This document shows positions 41,777 through 50,198 of a stretch of 64,000 bases of DNA, one piece after another (position 1 is the first letter of the stretch; every line of letters starts with the position of its first letter). The position numbers and the translations under genes were made by a program. This stretch comes from CAZIBG01 sp964536985 (lineage in GTDB: Bacteria > Patescibacteriota > Saccharimonadia > Saccharimonadales > AWTP1-31): NCBI GenBank assembly GCA_964536985.1, contig CAZIBG010000004.1, forward strand, positions 8,735 through 72,734, in the 5' to 3' direction. The notes beneath the pieces are model-generated. The model was not told the origin of the DNA. It searched no databases and saw only the letters and a list, made by a program, of their open reading frames with translations.

Positions 41777-42400
41777 ATGAATGAAAAACAAAACAAGATC
41801 ACAAACCTGGTTCTCTGGCTTACTCCAACAGGGGTAGAGTTGGCAGTCTATATATTTATAACTTTTTTTACAGCCATTCTTTGTAGCCAAGATTTTGTTA
41901 ACAGTCTCTTTTTTGTATCTGGTGATTTTAACCCTATCCGTTCTGGAATTGGCTCGATTAATGGTTTACTCGAAGGAATAGTCGGCGAAAGAGTAGCCGG
42001 GTCACTATCACTTGGAATTTTTTGGGGTACTGTTGGACTCGTCGTTAACTTGTTGTGGTGGCTGGGAGCTAACTTTTCAACAGAATTAAATAATGACTTA
42101 GTCTACAGTAAGTATGTTCACCCAAAGGATATAAACCCCCGTTCGCAACTTCGCGACTTTATTATTCGAACAGCAATTCGCACAGGTGTAGCAGTGATTG
42201 CCATTGTTTATACAAACTTCGTTCTAAGTCAGTGGCTTCCAAGAATCTCTAGTGAGTATGCGTCGGTATTTGAAGATTGGGACTATACCAGCCGATGGTC
42301 AGTACTCATACCAGTCATCTTATCTCAAATATTATTACTACATATCTTTGTAGTTTTAACGCGGATTATTCTGCTCCGAAAACAAATATTTAATGACTAA
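41777..42400 (+). CDS. Multi-spanning membrane protein of unknown function
   Basis: The 207-residue protein has about four membrane helices (residues about 17-37, 72-93, 130-150 and 175-198), with a polar central loop and Asn-rich ends. I do not recognise a family. It is a single gene with TATAAT at 41755-41760, about 16 nt upstream of the ATG, and it converges with the transketolase genes without a gap. Confidence 0.6.
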   Translation: MNEKQNKITNLVLWLTPTGVELAVYIFITFFTAILCSQDFVNSLFFVSGDFNPIRSGIGSINGLLEGIVGERVAGSLSLGIFWGTVGLVVNLLWWLGANFSTELNNDLVYSKYVHPKDINPRSQLRDFIIRTAIRTGVAVIAIVYTNFVLSQWLPRISSEYASVFEDWDYTSRWSVLIPVILSQILLLHIFVVLTRIILLRKQIFND

Positions 42401-43381
42401 TTAACTGTCAGCTGTGATTAGGTTGGTTACCTGCAAAACTATATGCTTGGCAGTAAGACCAAAATGCTCTAAGAGTTCGTCTGGCTGACCTGATTCGCCA
42501 AAGCGGTCCTGCATTCCCATCCGCTTCATCTTTGTCGGAAGATGCTCACCGAGTAATTCTGCAACTGCACCCCCTAGGCCGCCATTGATTTGAGCCTCTT
42601 CGATAGTTACAACATGTTTAGTCTTCTTGGCGCTAGCCAAGATTGTGACGCTATCGAGTGGCTTAATGGTGGGTACATGGACGACTTCTGCGCTGATACC
42701 GGACTTGGCAAGTCTTTCGGCGGCAACCATAGCCTGGAAAGTCATAAGCCCGGTCGAGACTATCGATACGTCCGTGCCTTCGCGGTATACATACGCTTTG
42801 CCAATTTCAAACGGTGTCTTGCTGGTAGTAATGACTGCGGAGGCTTCTCTTGCAAGTCGTAGATATGCTGGACGCTTATCTTTGGCAAGGGCCAATGTGG
42901 CCCGTTCAGCCTCAAGACTGTCGCCTGGCACAATAACTACCATATTTGGAAGTACCCGCATCAATGCTATGTCTTCTAGCATTTGGTGGGTTGCACCGTC
43001 TGGCCCTACCGAAACGCCTGCATGAGATCCGACAATCTTTACGGGGCGATCGTTCAAGCAGATGGTAGTGCGAATTTGCTCCCAGTTGCGTCCTGGGCTA
43101 AATGCAGCGTAAGAACTTACGAATGGAATTTTTCCCATCGCAGCCAATCCAGAGCCTACGGTCACCAGGTTTTGTTCGGCAACGCCAATTTCTATAAAAC
43201 GCTCAGGGAATGCATCTTTAAATAGGCTCATCTGAGTAGAGTCTGTAAGGTCTGCGCATGCTGCCACCACATTATCGTCTAGTTCTCCGGCGGCTTTCAG
43301 GCCACGCCCAAAGCCCTTCCTGATAGGTTCCATTGATATATCTTTAGCTAAAAAATCAGATACAAGGTTTAGACTACTCAT
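42401..43381 (-). CDS. Transketolase, C-terminal subunit
   Basis: Pyrimidine-binding and C-terminal domains of a split transketolase, which moves two-carbon units between sugar phosphates. The 326-residue part has RFIEIGVAEQNLVTVGSGLAAMG (cofactor-activating Glu), VGSHAGVSVGPDGATHQM and the C-terminal THVVTIEEAQINGGLGGAVAE-type region. An ATG at 43492 is in frame but lies well inside the preceding gene. AGGAG sits 6 nt before the ATG at 43381, so I use that start. It overlaps the N-terminal subunit gene by 8 nt. Confidence 0.93.
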   Translation of the reverse strand: MSSLNLVSDFLAKDISMEPIRKGFGRGLKAAGELDDNVVAACADLTDSTQMSLFKDAFPERFIEIGVAEQNLVTVGSGLAAMGKIPFVSSYAAFSPGRNWEQIRTTICLNDRPVKIVGSHAGVSVGPDGATHQMLEDIALMRVLPNMVVIVPGDSLEAERATLALAKDKRPAYLRLAREASAVITTSKTPFEIGKAYVYREGTDVSIVSTGLMTFQAMVAAERLAKSGISAEVVHVPTIKPLDSVTILASAKKTKHVVTIEEAQINGGLGGAVAELLGEHLPTKMKRMGMQDRFGESGQPDELLEHFGLTAKHIVLQVTNLITADS

Positions 43382-44228
43382 GTTCACTCCTAATTTTTCC
43401 TCGTAATGTTCTGAGTTCATGTAAGGCTTCTTTTGCCTGCTCATGATCGGGTGGTTTGCCGTGCCAAGTAAAATCATACTCCATGAAATCAACGCCTTTA
43501 CCAGGTATGGTATGGGCTATAATCATGACCGGTTTTTCGACGACAGCACGAGCCATAGAGCAAGCATCAATAATTGCTTCTATGTTGTTACCATCAATCT
43601 CAATCACATGCCATCCAAATGACTCCCATTTGCCCTTTAAGCTTTCGAGTGGCATGACTGATTCGGTAGGGCCGTCAATTTGTATATTATTGCGATCGAT
43701 TATTCCGATAATATTACTTAGTTTGTATTTGCTGGCTAGCATTGCGGCTTCCCAAATATTTCCTTCATCCAGCTCCCCATCACCCATGACCACATACACC
43801 CATCGGTGATGATCTTGATTCATACGCATCGCCAGTGCAATGCCGGCAGCCTGACTGAGCCCACATCCAAGTGGTCCGCTGGTAGTTTCCATGCCTGGTA
43901 GCTTTAAACGCTCTGGATGACCCTGGAGTCGAGAGCCAAACTTTCGTAAGGTTTGGAGTTCTGCCCTTTCAAAATATCCAGCGTTGGCCATAGCTGCGTA
44001 ACGAACAGGTACCGTATGCCCATTGCTAAGGAGTAGAATATCGCGCTCATCCCAATCGGGGTCCTTAGGGTTATGCTTGAGAATATCAAAGTATAAGGCC
44101 GTAAATATATCCGCCAAACCAAGTGGTCCGGCACTATGGCCACTTCCTGCGGCCTCTAGCATACGAATAATATCCTCGCGAACTGTCTCTGCTTTTAACT
44201 CAAGTTCTTGGAGTGATAATGCCCCCAT
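43374..44228 (-). CDS. Transketolase, N-terminal subunit
   Basis: Diphosphate-binding half of the split transketolase. The 284-residue protein has GSGHSAGPLGLADIFTALY, GHPERLKLPGMETTSGPLGCGLSQAAGIALA and the thiamin-diphosphate motif VVMGDGELDEGNIWEAAMLASKYKLSNIIGIIDRNN (GDG to NN; written here in parts: GDGELDEG and IIDRNN). Its ATG overlaps the stop of the epimerase gene as TAATG. The two subunit genes overlap, so the enzyme should assemble from a co-translated pair. Confidence 0.94.
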   Translation of the reverse strand: MGALSLQELELKAETVREDIIRMLEAAGSGHSAGPLGLADIFTALYFDILKHNPKDPDWDERDILLLSNGHTVPVRYAAMANAGYFERAELQTLRKFGSRLQGHPERLKLPGMETTSGPLGCGLSQAAGIALAMRMNQDHHRWVYVVMGDGELDEGNIWEAAMLASKYKLSNIIGIIDRNNIQIDGPTESVMPLESLKGKWESFGWHVIEIDGNNIEAIIDACSMARAVVEKPVMIIAHTIPGKGVDFMEYDFTWHGKPPDHEQAKEALHELRTLRGKIRSEHE

Positions 44229-44863
44229 TAGAATGCTCCTATTTCTTTTTCTAGTTTAGCATAAGCACTTTTTGGATTCTTAGCATTGTGGATGTACCCA
44301 CCAACATTTAGTACATCAATACCACCTTCAACTAGTTTTGACACATTAGCCAGGTCAATGCCGCCGTCCCAACCAATCTCAATATCCGGTCGTATTTTAC
44401 GGATTGCAGTTACTTTAGTAAGTAAGGCCAACCGAGCATGTCCGCCGAAGTGCCCCAGGTCGCCACTGAAAATCAGTACGTGATCAATGTCTTTTAGCGC
44501 TGGCTCAATCTTTTCAACTGGTGTATCTGCTAGCAATGCAACGCCTACCTTTATTCCTTTTTCTTGAAGGGGTCGAGCGGCGTCATAAAAATTTCCAACG
44601 CTTTCGGCATGTAGAATTACTAGGCTTGGCTTGAGACTGACGATTGTATCTAGGAACGGAAATACCGTTTCATACATCATATGCAGGTCACATTTCACTC
44701 CCTCCGGCCACCAAATTTTATCAATATCAATCAATCGGGTTGGAGCAAAAACTCCGTCAGTGAGGTCTATATGTACACGTTTAGCGAAACCTGACAGACG
44801 TTCAAGCTGTTCTCGAAGCTCGTGTGGCTCGTTGGCCATGACCGTTGGACATATAACAGGCAT
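44228..44863 (-). CDS. Ribulose-phosphate 3-epimerase-like TIM barrel
   Basis: Interconverts ribulose 5-phosphate and xylulose 5-phosphate in the non-oxidative pentose phosphate pathway. The 211-residue protein has VHIDLTDGVFAPT, CDLHMMYE, LVILHAESVGN, and GWDGGIDLANVSKLVEGGID leading to the phosphate-binding VLNVGGYI. It is shorter and less conserved than typical Rpe, so a related hexulose or KDPG-type activity is possible. It lies 1 nt after rpiB, within one operon. Confidence 0.85.
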   Translation of the reverse strand: MPVICPTVMANEPHELREQLERLSGFAKRVHIDLTDGVFAPTRLIDIDKIWWPEGVKCDLHMMYETVFPFLDTIVSLKPSLVILHAESVGNFYDAARPLQEKGIKVGVALLADTPVEKIEPALKDIDHVLIFSGDLGHFGGHARLALLTKVTAIRKIRPDIEIGWDGGIDLANVSKLVEGGIDVLNVGGYIHNAKNPKSAYAKLEKEIGAF

Positions 44864-44864
44864 A

Positions 44865-45311
44865 CTACGTTAATTGATCCATCTCTTTTATTCGTCGAGT
44901 AAACCGAGGAGCGTCGGCAAAGGCTGTATTGAGCCAGGTTTCGACGATTAAGTTAGCTTGATCATCGCTAAGGATTTTGGCAGGCAGGCAAAGAACATTG
45001 CAGTCATCATCATTACGAGCTGTCCTAACAGACTCAGTATTGTAGCCTAGGCAGGCTCTGATACCTTTAAATCTGTTAGCAGCCATCATGATGCCTTGCC
45101 CACTGCCGCAGATCAAGATGCCTCGAGCGTCGCCGTCGTCGCTAGATAAAATGTCGTTAGCAACGGTGGCAGCGAAAACCGGAAAGTCGTCCTGAGGATT
45201 TAATTCCTTATTCCCATCGTCATGGACATCATAGCCGGCACTCTTAAGGTACTGCACAAGTTCATTGCGCAAATAGTATCCATTATGGTCAGCGCCGATA
45301 TATATGATCAT
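44865..45311 (-). CDS. rpiB: Ribose 5-phosphate isomerase B
   Basis: Interconverts ribose 5-phosphate and ribulose 5-phosphate. The 148-residue protein has IYIGADHNGYYLRNELVQYL, the nucleophile Cys in GILICGSGQGIMMAANRFKGIRA (CGSGQG) and the downstream AC...NDDDCNVLCLPAKI. A longer reading frame begins at 45413, but it runs inside gapdh. The ATG at 45311 follows the GAPDH stop by one base (TAACATG) and gives the family N-terminus. Confidence 0.94.
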   Translation of the reverse strand: MIIYIGADHNGYYLRNELVQYLKSAGYDVHDDGNKELNPQDDFPVFAATVANDILSSDDGDARGILICGSGQGIMMAANRFKGIRACLGYNTESVRTARNDDDCNVLCLPAKILSDDQANLIVETWLNTAFADAPRFTRRIKEMDQLT

Positions 45312-45312
45312 G

Positions 45313-46353
45313 TTAGCTGTGGTGTTCTTTGTGATCGTGCTTTTCGTGCAGAAGTCTTCCGGTATCCGAAACAACTTCGACCAGACGGTTGCTGTAGCCC
45401 CATTCGTTGTCATACCAAGCCACTACCTTGAGCATATTGTCACCAATAACAGCAGTTAGCTTAAGGTCAACCGTTGCTGAATGACTATTGCCAATGTAGT
45501 CGCTACTCACTAGCTCTTCTTCTGTAACTGCTAGGATACCCTGATAAAATGGCTCTTTAGCTGCTCGCTTGAAGACCTCATTGACTGCCTCAACAGTAAC
45601 TGGCTTCTTGGTGATAATAACAAAGTCACTTAGTGACACTACCGGTGTAGGTACACGTACACTCATACCACCAAAGATGCCTTCCAGAGCTGGCAATGCT
45701 AATGCGGCAGCCTTAGACGCGCCGGTAGTAGTTGGCACAATATTTTCAGCAGCATTGCGAGCTTCTCTAAGATCCTTAGCTGGAGCATCCTGAAGCTTCT
45801 GGCTTGCAGTATAGCTGTGAACGGTTGTCATCATAGCTTTATCAATACCAAAATGGTTTTCGATAATCGCAGCTACTGGAGTTATACAGTTAGTGGTACA
45901 TGATGCATTGCTAATGATATCTTCTGCTGTTTCAAGCTTATCTTCGTTTACGCCAAGTACGATAGTGGTTGCACCATCACCCTTAGCAGGACCAGAAATA
46001 ACTACTTTGTGCGCACCTGCGTCGATGTGCCCCTTAGCGAGCGCAGGGTCAACAAAAAATCCGGTCGATTCAATAACAACATCAACTTTAAGTTCTTTCC
46101 ACGGCAATGCACTAGGCTCTTTTTCTGCACAGACCTTAATGTGTTTCTTGTTAACAATGATATTGGTGTCATCGAATGTAACGTCGTGCTGATAGGTGCC
46201 ATAGTTGCTATCGTGCTTCAAAAGATGCGCTAACGTCTTTGTGTCCGTGAGATCATTGATTGCAACAATCTCTATATCTGGACGCTCAAACGCTACCTTA
46301 AAAGCATTTCGGCCTATACGACCAAAACCATTGATTGCTACTCGTGTCTTCAT
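45313..46353 (-). CDS. gap: Glyceraldehyde-3-phosphate dehydrogenase
   Basis: Oxidises glyceraldehyde 3-phosphate with NAD+. The 346-residue protein has INGFGRIGRNAF, the active-site Cys in ISNASCTTNCITPVA, the catalytic His in TVHSYTASQKLQDA, and VPTPVVSLSDFV and WYDNEWGYSNRLV. It opens the operon gap-rpiB-rpe-tktN-tktC, linking lower glycolysis to the non-oxidative pentose phosphate pathway. A GGGGG-rich ribosome binding site precedes the ATG, and TTGCCT-N17-TATGCT lies about 65 nt upstream. Confidence 0.97.
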   Translation of the reverse strand: MKTRVAINGFGRIGRNAFKVAFERPDIEIVAINDLTDTKTLAHLLKHDSNYGTYQHDVTFDDTNIIVNKKHIKVCAEKEPSALPWKELKVDVVIESTGFFVDPALAKGHIDAGAHKVVISGPAKGDGATTIVLGVNEDKLETAEDIISNASCTTNCITPVAAIIENHFGIDKAMMTTVHSYTASQKLQDAPAKDLREARNAAENIVPTTTGASKAAALALPALEGIFGGMSVRVPTPVVSLSDFVIITKKPVTVEAVNEVFKRAAKEPFYQGILAVTEEELVSSDYIGNSHSATVDLKLTAVIGDNMLKVVAWYDNEWGYSNRLVEVVSDTGRLLHEKHDHKEHHS

Positions 46354-46434
46354 AATTGCCCCCGTTACCCTGATCTCAACTTAGATGTATTTCTATACTT
46401 AAAGCATAACCGATATATCTATGTCAGGCAATGC

Positions 46435-46953
46435 TCAGACATCAACTTCTTTGAAGTAATAGTCCCATGCAGGATATTCAACCGAGAATATCTTTTCGGG
46501 ATTATTTACGAATATTTTCTTAAACTCAGATGCATCCATCCATTCCACATCTTGATTCTCTCCATCCTGAGCACGGGGTTCTCCTGGCTCGACATTACAG
46601 CGGAATATCAGACCAATCCATGGTCGCCCATCCTTGAGCTGCTGAGTGCAGCAAAACGGTCTGAATCCAAAGACGGCATCTGACTGTTGAGGCGAAAATA
46701 CTTCGGTTTTATCGTCATTAATAATTTGGGATACCGTAAGGCCGGTTTCTTCCATTACTTCACGATTGAGGGTTTCGTAAATATTCTCGTAAAGTTTGTC
46801 CAGGCTACCGGCTGCAAATTCTAATGTACCATTGTAAATTGATTCTGTATTTTTGTGATTACGAACTTGAATCAGGAACTGTAACTTACCTTCATGTTGT
46901 CTTTCGATTATTGCCGCCGCGAAAGGAATAGCGTATTTTCGGTTATCGTCCAT
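46435..46953 (-). CDS. Nudix hydrolase
   Basis: Cleaves a nucleoside diphosphate linked to another group. The 172-residue protein carries the Nudix box around AAGSLDKLYENIYETLNREV then MEETGL, with one extra residue between the first Gly and the first Glu compared with the standard spacing. The substrate is unknown; nucleotide sugars or house-cleaning of damaged nucleotides are options. Its ATG overlaps the end of the upstream methyltransferase by 11 nt. Confidence 0.82.
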   Translation of the reverse strand: MDDNRKYAIPFAAAIIERQHEGKLQFLIQVRNHKNTESIYNGTLEFAAGSLDKLYENIYETLNREVMEETGLTVSQIINDDKTEVFSPQQSDAVFGFRPFCCTQQLKDGRPWIGLIFRCNVEPGEPRAQDGENQDVEWMDASEFKKIFVNNPEKIFSVEYPAWDYYFKEVDV

Positions 46954-47590
46954 GCTTCATACCTATAAACTGTATTAGCCCACTATTACCGATGGCCTCG
47001 TCTTTGGCAGTTTTACCGTTGTCATCAAGGATGATAGTATCAAAGCCTTGCATCATATCGCCGAGCATATCAACTGTAAAATATCGTTTAGTTAAGGTCC
47101 CAAAATCGATCAGACCGTCTTCTGCCTTACTCGCATCATATTCGGAATCCGCCTGTGAATTCACAAGAACGGCGAGTATGCCGCCAGGCTTTAAAACTCT
47201 TTTAATTTCAGATAAAATCGACTCCATCTCTTCGTCATTGAAATAATGTAACACTAGGTGTGCATATACAGCATTAAATTGCTGATTGACAAATTCAAAT
47301 GGTTGAGTTACATCTAAGACTTTGAGTTCAAGATCGCCTCCACTGGTGACGTTCTTGTCTTGGATACTAGCAAAAAACTGATCTTGGGCATCTGTCGCAG
47401 TAACATTAAAGCCTTCTCGCGAAAACCATAGCCCATCCTGACCTACGCCCGTACCGAGTTCAAGTATGTCCCCTCCAGCAGGTACATGACTCGCTGTCAT
47501 GATTGCAAAAGGGTTGGGCGTACCTGCCCATGGTGTAGCAGAATAGTCTGCAAGCTTCTTTTGCCAGTGGCTCGCAGGGTAACTGGCCAT
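46943..47590 (-). CDS. Class I SAM-dependent methyltransferase
   Basis: The 215-residue protein has motif I DILELGTGVGQDGLWFS, an acidic strand 2 (VTATDAQ), FNAVYAHLVLHYFNDEE and VLKPGGILAVLVNS. This is a Methyltransf_11/25-like small-molecule or toxic-compound methyltransferase. The substrate is unknown. It lies 4 nt after the 213-residue gene and overlaps the Nudix gene by 11 nt. Confidence 0.85.
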   Translation of the reverse strand: MASYPASHWQKKLADYSATPWAGTPNPFAIMTASHVPAGGDILELGTGVGQDGLWFSREGFNVTATDAQDQFFASIQDKNVTSGGDLELKVLDVTQPFEFVNQQFNAVYAHLVLHYFNDEEMESILSEIKRVLKPGGILAVLVNSQADSEYDASKAEDGLIDFGTLTKRYFTVDMLGDMMQGFDTIILDDNGKTAKDEAIGNSGLIQFIGMKHGR

Positions 47591-47594
47591 TACC

Positions 47595-48236
47595 CTATGC
47601 TTCCTCTGTCGGCTGAGGTGATAGTGAGGTCATAATTTTAGGATTTTCCAACCCTAAAGCATCTGCTACTGCAATTAGTACAACTTCAACAGATGATGCC
47701 ATTGCTGGTTCGGCTCCCACCAGACGACGAGCACCGCATGACTGACTTCTAGAATAATCATGTCGAACACGCCCCTCGAAGCTGCGTCCGGTCGCCAGAT
47801 CATAGCTCAGAGAGCTATCGAGCTGATAAGCGCCATGTTCACGGTTAAACTGGGCAATCGAAACTGTTGTCCGAGGATTATTCTCCGGAACTGGAGCAGC
47901 TTCATCAGGTCTGCCAGTAAAGACAGCAGATCTGATATGCTGACCTGTTGGCTGATCTGTAAAACTATATTCACGAAGATCTAGAACACCGCCGGCATTA
48001 AATTGTATACGTACATCTGATCGAAATAACCCTTTTCTATCAACATCTGATCTATCCGTAGTCGCAAGTCCAAATTTTGTAATGAATTTATTCGATCTTG
48101 TCGATGGACGTCGCAGGTGATCAAAGATTGAGGTTCCAAGATCCAGTATTTCTTCTAGTCTTTGTTGCTTTTGCTCTGGTGTCCAGACTTCTGGAGTTCG
48201 CTTTTCGATTACACCGCCACACGCTGGAATAGACAT
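47595..48236 (-). CDS. Unknown protein coupled to pyrophosphatase
   Basis: I do not recognise this 213-residue soluble protein. It is rich in Arg, Thr and Ser and mostly beta or mixed (VLDLREYSFTD, IRSAVFTGR, TVSIAQFN, RSFEGRVRHDYSR), with a hydrophobic helix near the end (VVLIAVADALGL). An in-frame ATG at 48266 lies inside ppa. The ATG at 48236 overlaps the ppa stop as TAATG, so I use it and infer coupled translation. Codon and base use look like those of the neighbours. Confidence 0.55.
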   Translation of the reverse strand: MSIPACGGVIEKRTPEVWTPEQKQQRLEEILDLGTSIFDHLRRPSTRSNKFITKFGLATTDRSDVDRKGLFRSDVRIQFNAGGVLDLREYSFTDQPTGQHIRSAVFTGRPDEAAPVPENNPRTTVSIAQFNREHGAYQLDSSLSYDLATGRSFEGRVRHDYSRSQSCGARRLVGAEPAMASSVEVVLIAVADALGLENPKIMTSLSPQPTEEA

Positions 48237-48769
48237 TACGCCTCTTTCTCCCACCGTTCTTGACACTCAACAATAATTGTTTTTGCATCCTCAATATTAC
48301 CCCAGCCTTGGACATTGGTGGAGCCAGGCTTCTTGAGGTCTTTGTAATGACTAAAGTGGTGCTCAAGTTGTTTTAGGAGCGCCGGGCTAAGATCATCAAG
48401 GCTATTGATTGAATCACCTGTGTGTCGATCATCAGCAGGGACAACCACAACCTTATGGTCCATTTCGCCGTCATCTTCGAAGTTCAGAATACCAATAATC
48501 TTTCCTTGAACCACTACACCGGTTGCAATAGGCTCATTACAAATTATCAAAGCGTCTAGTTCGTCGCCATCGTCGTCGAGTGACTGAGGGATGAATCCGT
48601 AGTTACAAGGCTTAGCAAAAATACCAGGTTCAACACGGTCAAGCTCAAAGATAGCTTTCTTGCGGTTCCACTCAACTTTTAGCTGGGAACCTGTACCTAT
48701 TTCGATAACTACATTCACTACGCCGCCAGCAACATCACCAGCATCAAGGATTTTGTTAAAATCAGCCAT
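48236..48769 (-). CDS. ppa: Inorganic pyrophosphatase (family I)
   Basis: Hydrolyses pyrophosphate, pulling biosynthetic reactions forward. The 177-residue protein has EIGTGSQLKVEWNRKKAIFEL, YGFIPQSLDDDGDELDALII (the D-x-D-E-x-D metal signature) and LVVVPADDRHTGD-like regions. The reading frame also runs upstream to 48823, but an AAGGAG site 7 nt before the ATG at 48769 and the family N-terminus support that start. The next gene starts on its stop codon. Confidence 0.95.
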   Translation of the reverse strand: MADFNKILDAGDVAGGVVNVVIEIGTGSQLKVEWNRKKAIFELDRVEPGIFAKPCNYGFIPQSLDDDGDELDALIICNEPIATGVVVQGKIIGILNFEDDGEMDHKVVVVPADDRHTGDSINSLDDLSPALLKQLEHHFSHYKDLKKPGSTNVQGWGNIEDAKTIIVECQERWEKEA

Positions 48770-48818
48770 CAATTCTCCTTTATGGTCACTTCCAATCAAT
48801 AATATATCAGTAATATTG

Positions 48819-48824
48819 TACACT
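48819..48824 (+). promoter_or_regulatory. -10 element of the GDPD gene
   Basis: TACACT ends 10 nt before the ATG at 48835. No Shine-Dalgarno is visible. Confidence 0.35.
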
Positions 48825-48834
48825 ATTAGTAAGT

Positions 48835-49527
48835 ATGCGTATCATCGGCCATAGAGGAGCGGCCAGCTTAGCTCCCGAAAATAGTATCCGCAGTATTCAA
48901 GCCGCGATTAAGGCGGGTGTTGATGGGATAGAATTTGACGTAAGGCTCAGTAAAGATGGGAAGCTGTTCTTGTGTCATGATCCAACATTGGAGCGTACGC
49001 ACGATGTTGACCGTCATATCGCCCATTTAACCGCTAAAGAACTTATGAAAATCAAAGGCCCAGATGGTGATCATGTTCCTCCTCTAGAAGAAGCATTGAA
49101 AGCGGCCGGCAATACACCGCTGTTTATTGAGGCAAAAGCGCGGGGTTGGGCGAAACCCTTGGCCAATACCCTAGCAAAACATCCAAATAAAAAGCTATTT
49201 ACCGTTATTGCCTTCAATCATCAAGAATTATTTGAATTCAGTGAATTCTGTCCAGATATTCCCGTCTACGTTTTAGAGCACCGCAATCCATTTGACGCCA
49301 TAAATGCTGCTCGCGTGTATGGGTTTGATGGAATTGACGTAAACTACTGGACGATGAACCCCCTCGCTTACTATCTATGCAAGCGACATAATCTTGGAAT
49401 AATCGTCTACACCGCCAACATACCGTGGATCGCTCGTCTATTCCAGAAACTTTATCCTCGAATATCGATAACTACCAATGTGCCCCACAAAATTCGTTCA
49501 CGTAAGAGTTTAATGGCCAAGCGATGA
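48835..49527 (+). CDS. Glycerophosphodiester phosphodiesterase
   Basis: Cleaves glycerophosphodiesters to glycerol 3-phosphate and an alcohol. The 230-residue protein has the GDPD signature HRGAASLAPENSIRSIQAAI, GIEFDVRLSKDGKLFLCHDP, PLFIEAK and YTANIPW. There is no signal peptide, so it is cytoplasmic. It could recycle phospholipid headgroups taken from a host (inference). It ends in TGA within ATGA, overlapping the flavin reductase gene. Confidence 0.93.
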   Translation: MRIIGHRGAASLAPENSIRSIQAAIKAGVDGIEFDVRLSKDGKLFLCHDPTLERTHDVDRHIAHLTAKELMKIKGPDGDHVPPLEEALKAAGNTPLFIEAKARGWAKPLANTLAKHPNKKLFTVIAFNHQELFEFSEFCPDIPVYVLEHRNPFDAINAARVYGFDGIDVNYWTMNPLAYYLCKRHNLGIIVYTANIPWIARLFQKLYPRISITTNVPHKIRSRKSLMAKR

Positions 49528-50198
49528 ATGCCACACTTCAATCGGTAGTACGTGAAACATCAGACATATCGACATTCATCTTTAAAACCGAACGACCTTT
49601 GCGCTATATTGCAGGCCAATTTATAGAACTCACCCTAGTCCATGGTGAGCCTGACGACAGAGGCACTAAACGATGGTTTACACTCTCTTCTGCGCCAGGA
49701 CATGAAACGATATCGATAACAACAAAGCTGGCAACAAAACCAAGTACCTTTAAATCCCATCTGTGGGAACTTAAGCCTGGAGGTACAGTTGATATCAGTG
49801 AACCAATGGGGGATTTTGTTTTACCAAAAGATCCCAGTATACCATTGGTATTTGTGGCAGGTGGTATTGGCATAACACCTTTCCACTCAATAATTCAGTG
49901 GCTGGTAGATACCAACCAATCTCGCACGATTCAGTGCATATATAGTGTTAATGATGAATCAGAGTTACTATTTGCCGAAACGCTGCAGCGAGCATTTGTT
50001 TCTGTAAGTATTCGAATCAGCCAACCCAACCTAACTGCCCATGAAATAGTTACTGTTGTAAATGGCCTCAAAGAAAAACAACTATATATTTCCGGTCCTG
50101 AGCCTATGACTGAATCAATTGTTGAACAATTTAAGCGTCAGGGATACACCCAGGATCAATTAATAACTGACTACTTCCCAGGCTACAGTTCTATTTAG
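49524..50198 (+). CDS. FAD/NAD(P)-binding oxidoreductase (ferredoxin-reductase type)
   Basis: The 224-residue protein contains an FAD-binding barrel (YIAGQFIELTL, KRWFTLSSAPG with the RxFTLS motif) and a pyridine-nucleotide domain (VFVAGGIGITPFHSII, then LYISGPEPMTESI). No iron-sulfur cluster domain is attached. It may reduce ferredoxin, flavodoxin or a flavin-dependent partner, which is not in the window. It is coupled to the GDPD gene by ATGA and ends in a 4-nt overlap with convergent trxB. Confidence 0.88.
   Translation: MNATLQSVVRETSDISTFIFKTERPLRYIAGQFIELTLVHGEPDDRGTKRWFTLSSAPGHETISITTKLATKPSTFKSHLWELKPGGTVDISEPMGDFVLPKDPSIPLVFVAGGIGITPFHSIIQWLVDTNQSRTIQCIYSVNDESELLFAETLQRAFVSVSIRISQPNLTAHEIVTVVNGLKEKQLYISGPEPMTESIVEQFKRQGYTQDQLITDYFPGYSSI

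Noticed and set aside
43381..43492. Longer start of the transketolase C-terminal subunit
   Set aside because: It lies deep inside the preceding gene and lacks a ribosome site; AGGAG marks the ATG at 43381.
45311..45413. Longer start of rpiB inside gap
   Set aside because: The upstream part is the gap gene in another frame. The family N-terminus starts at 45311, next to the gap stop.
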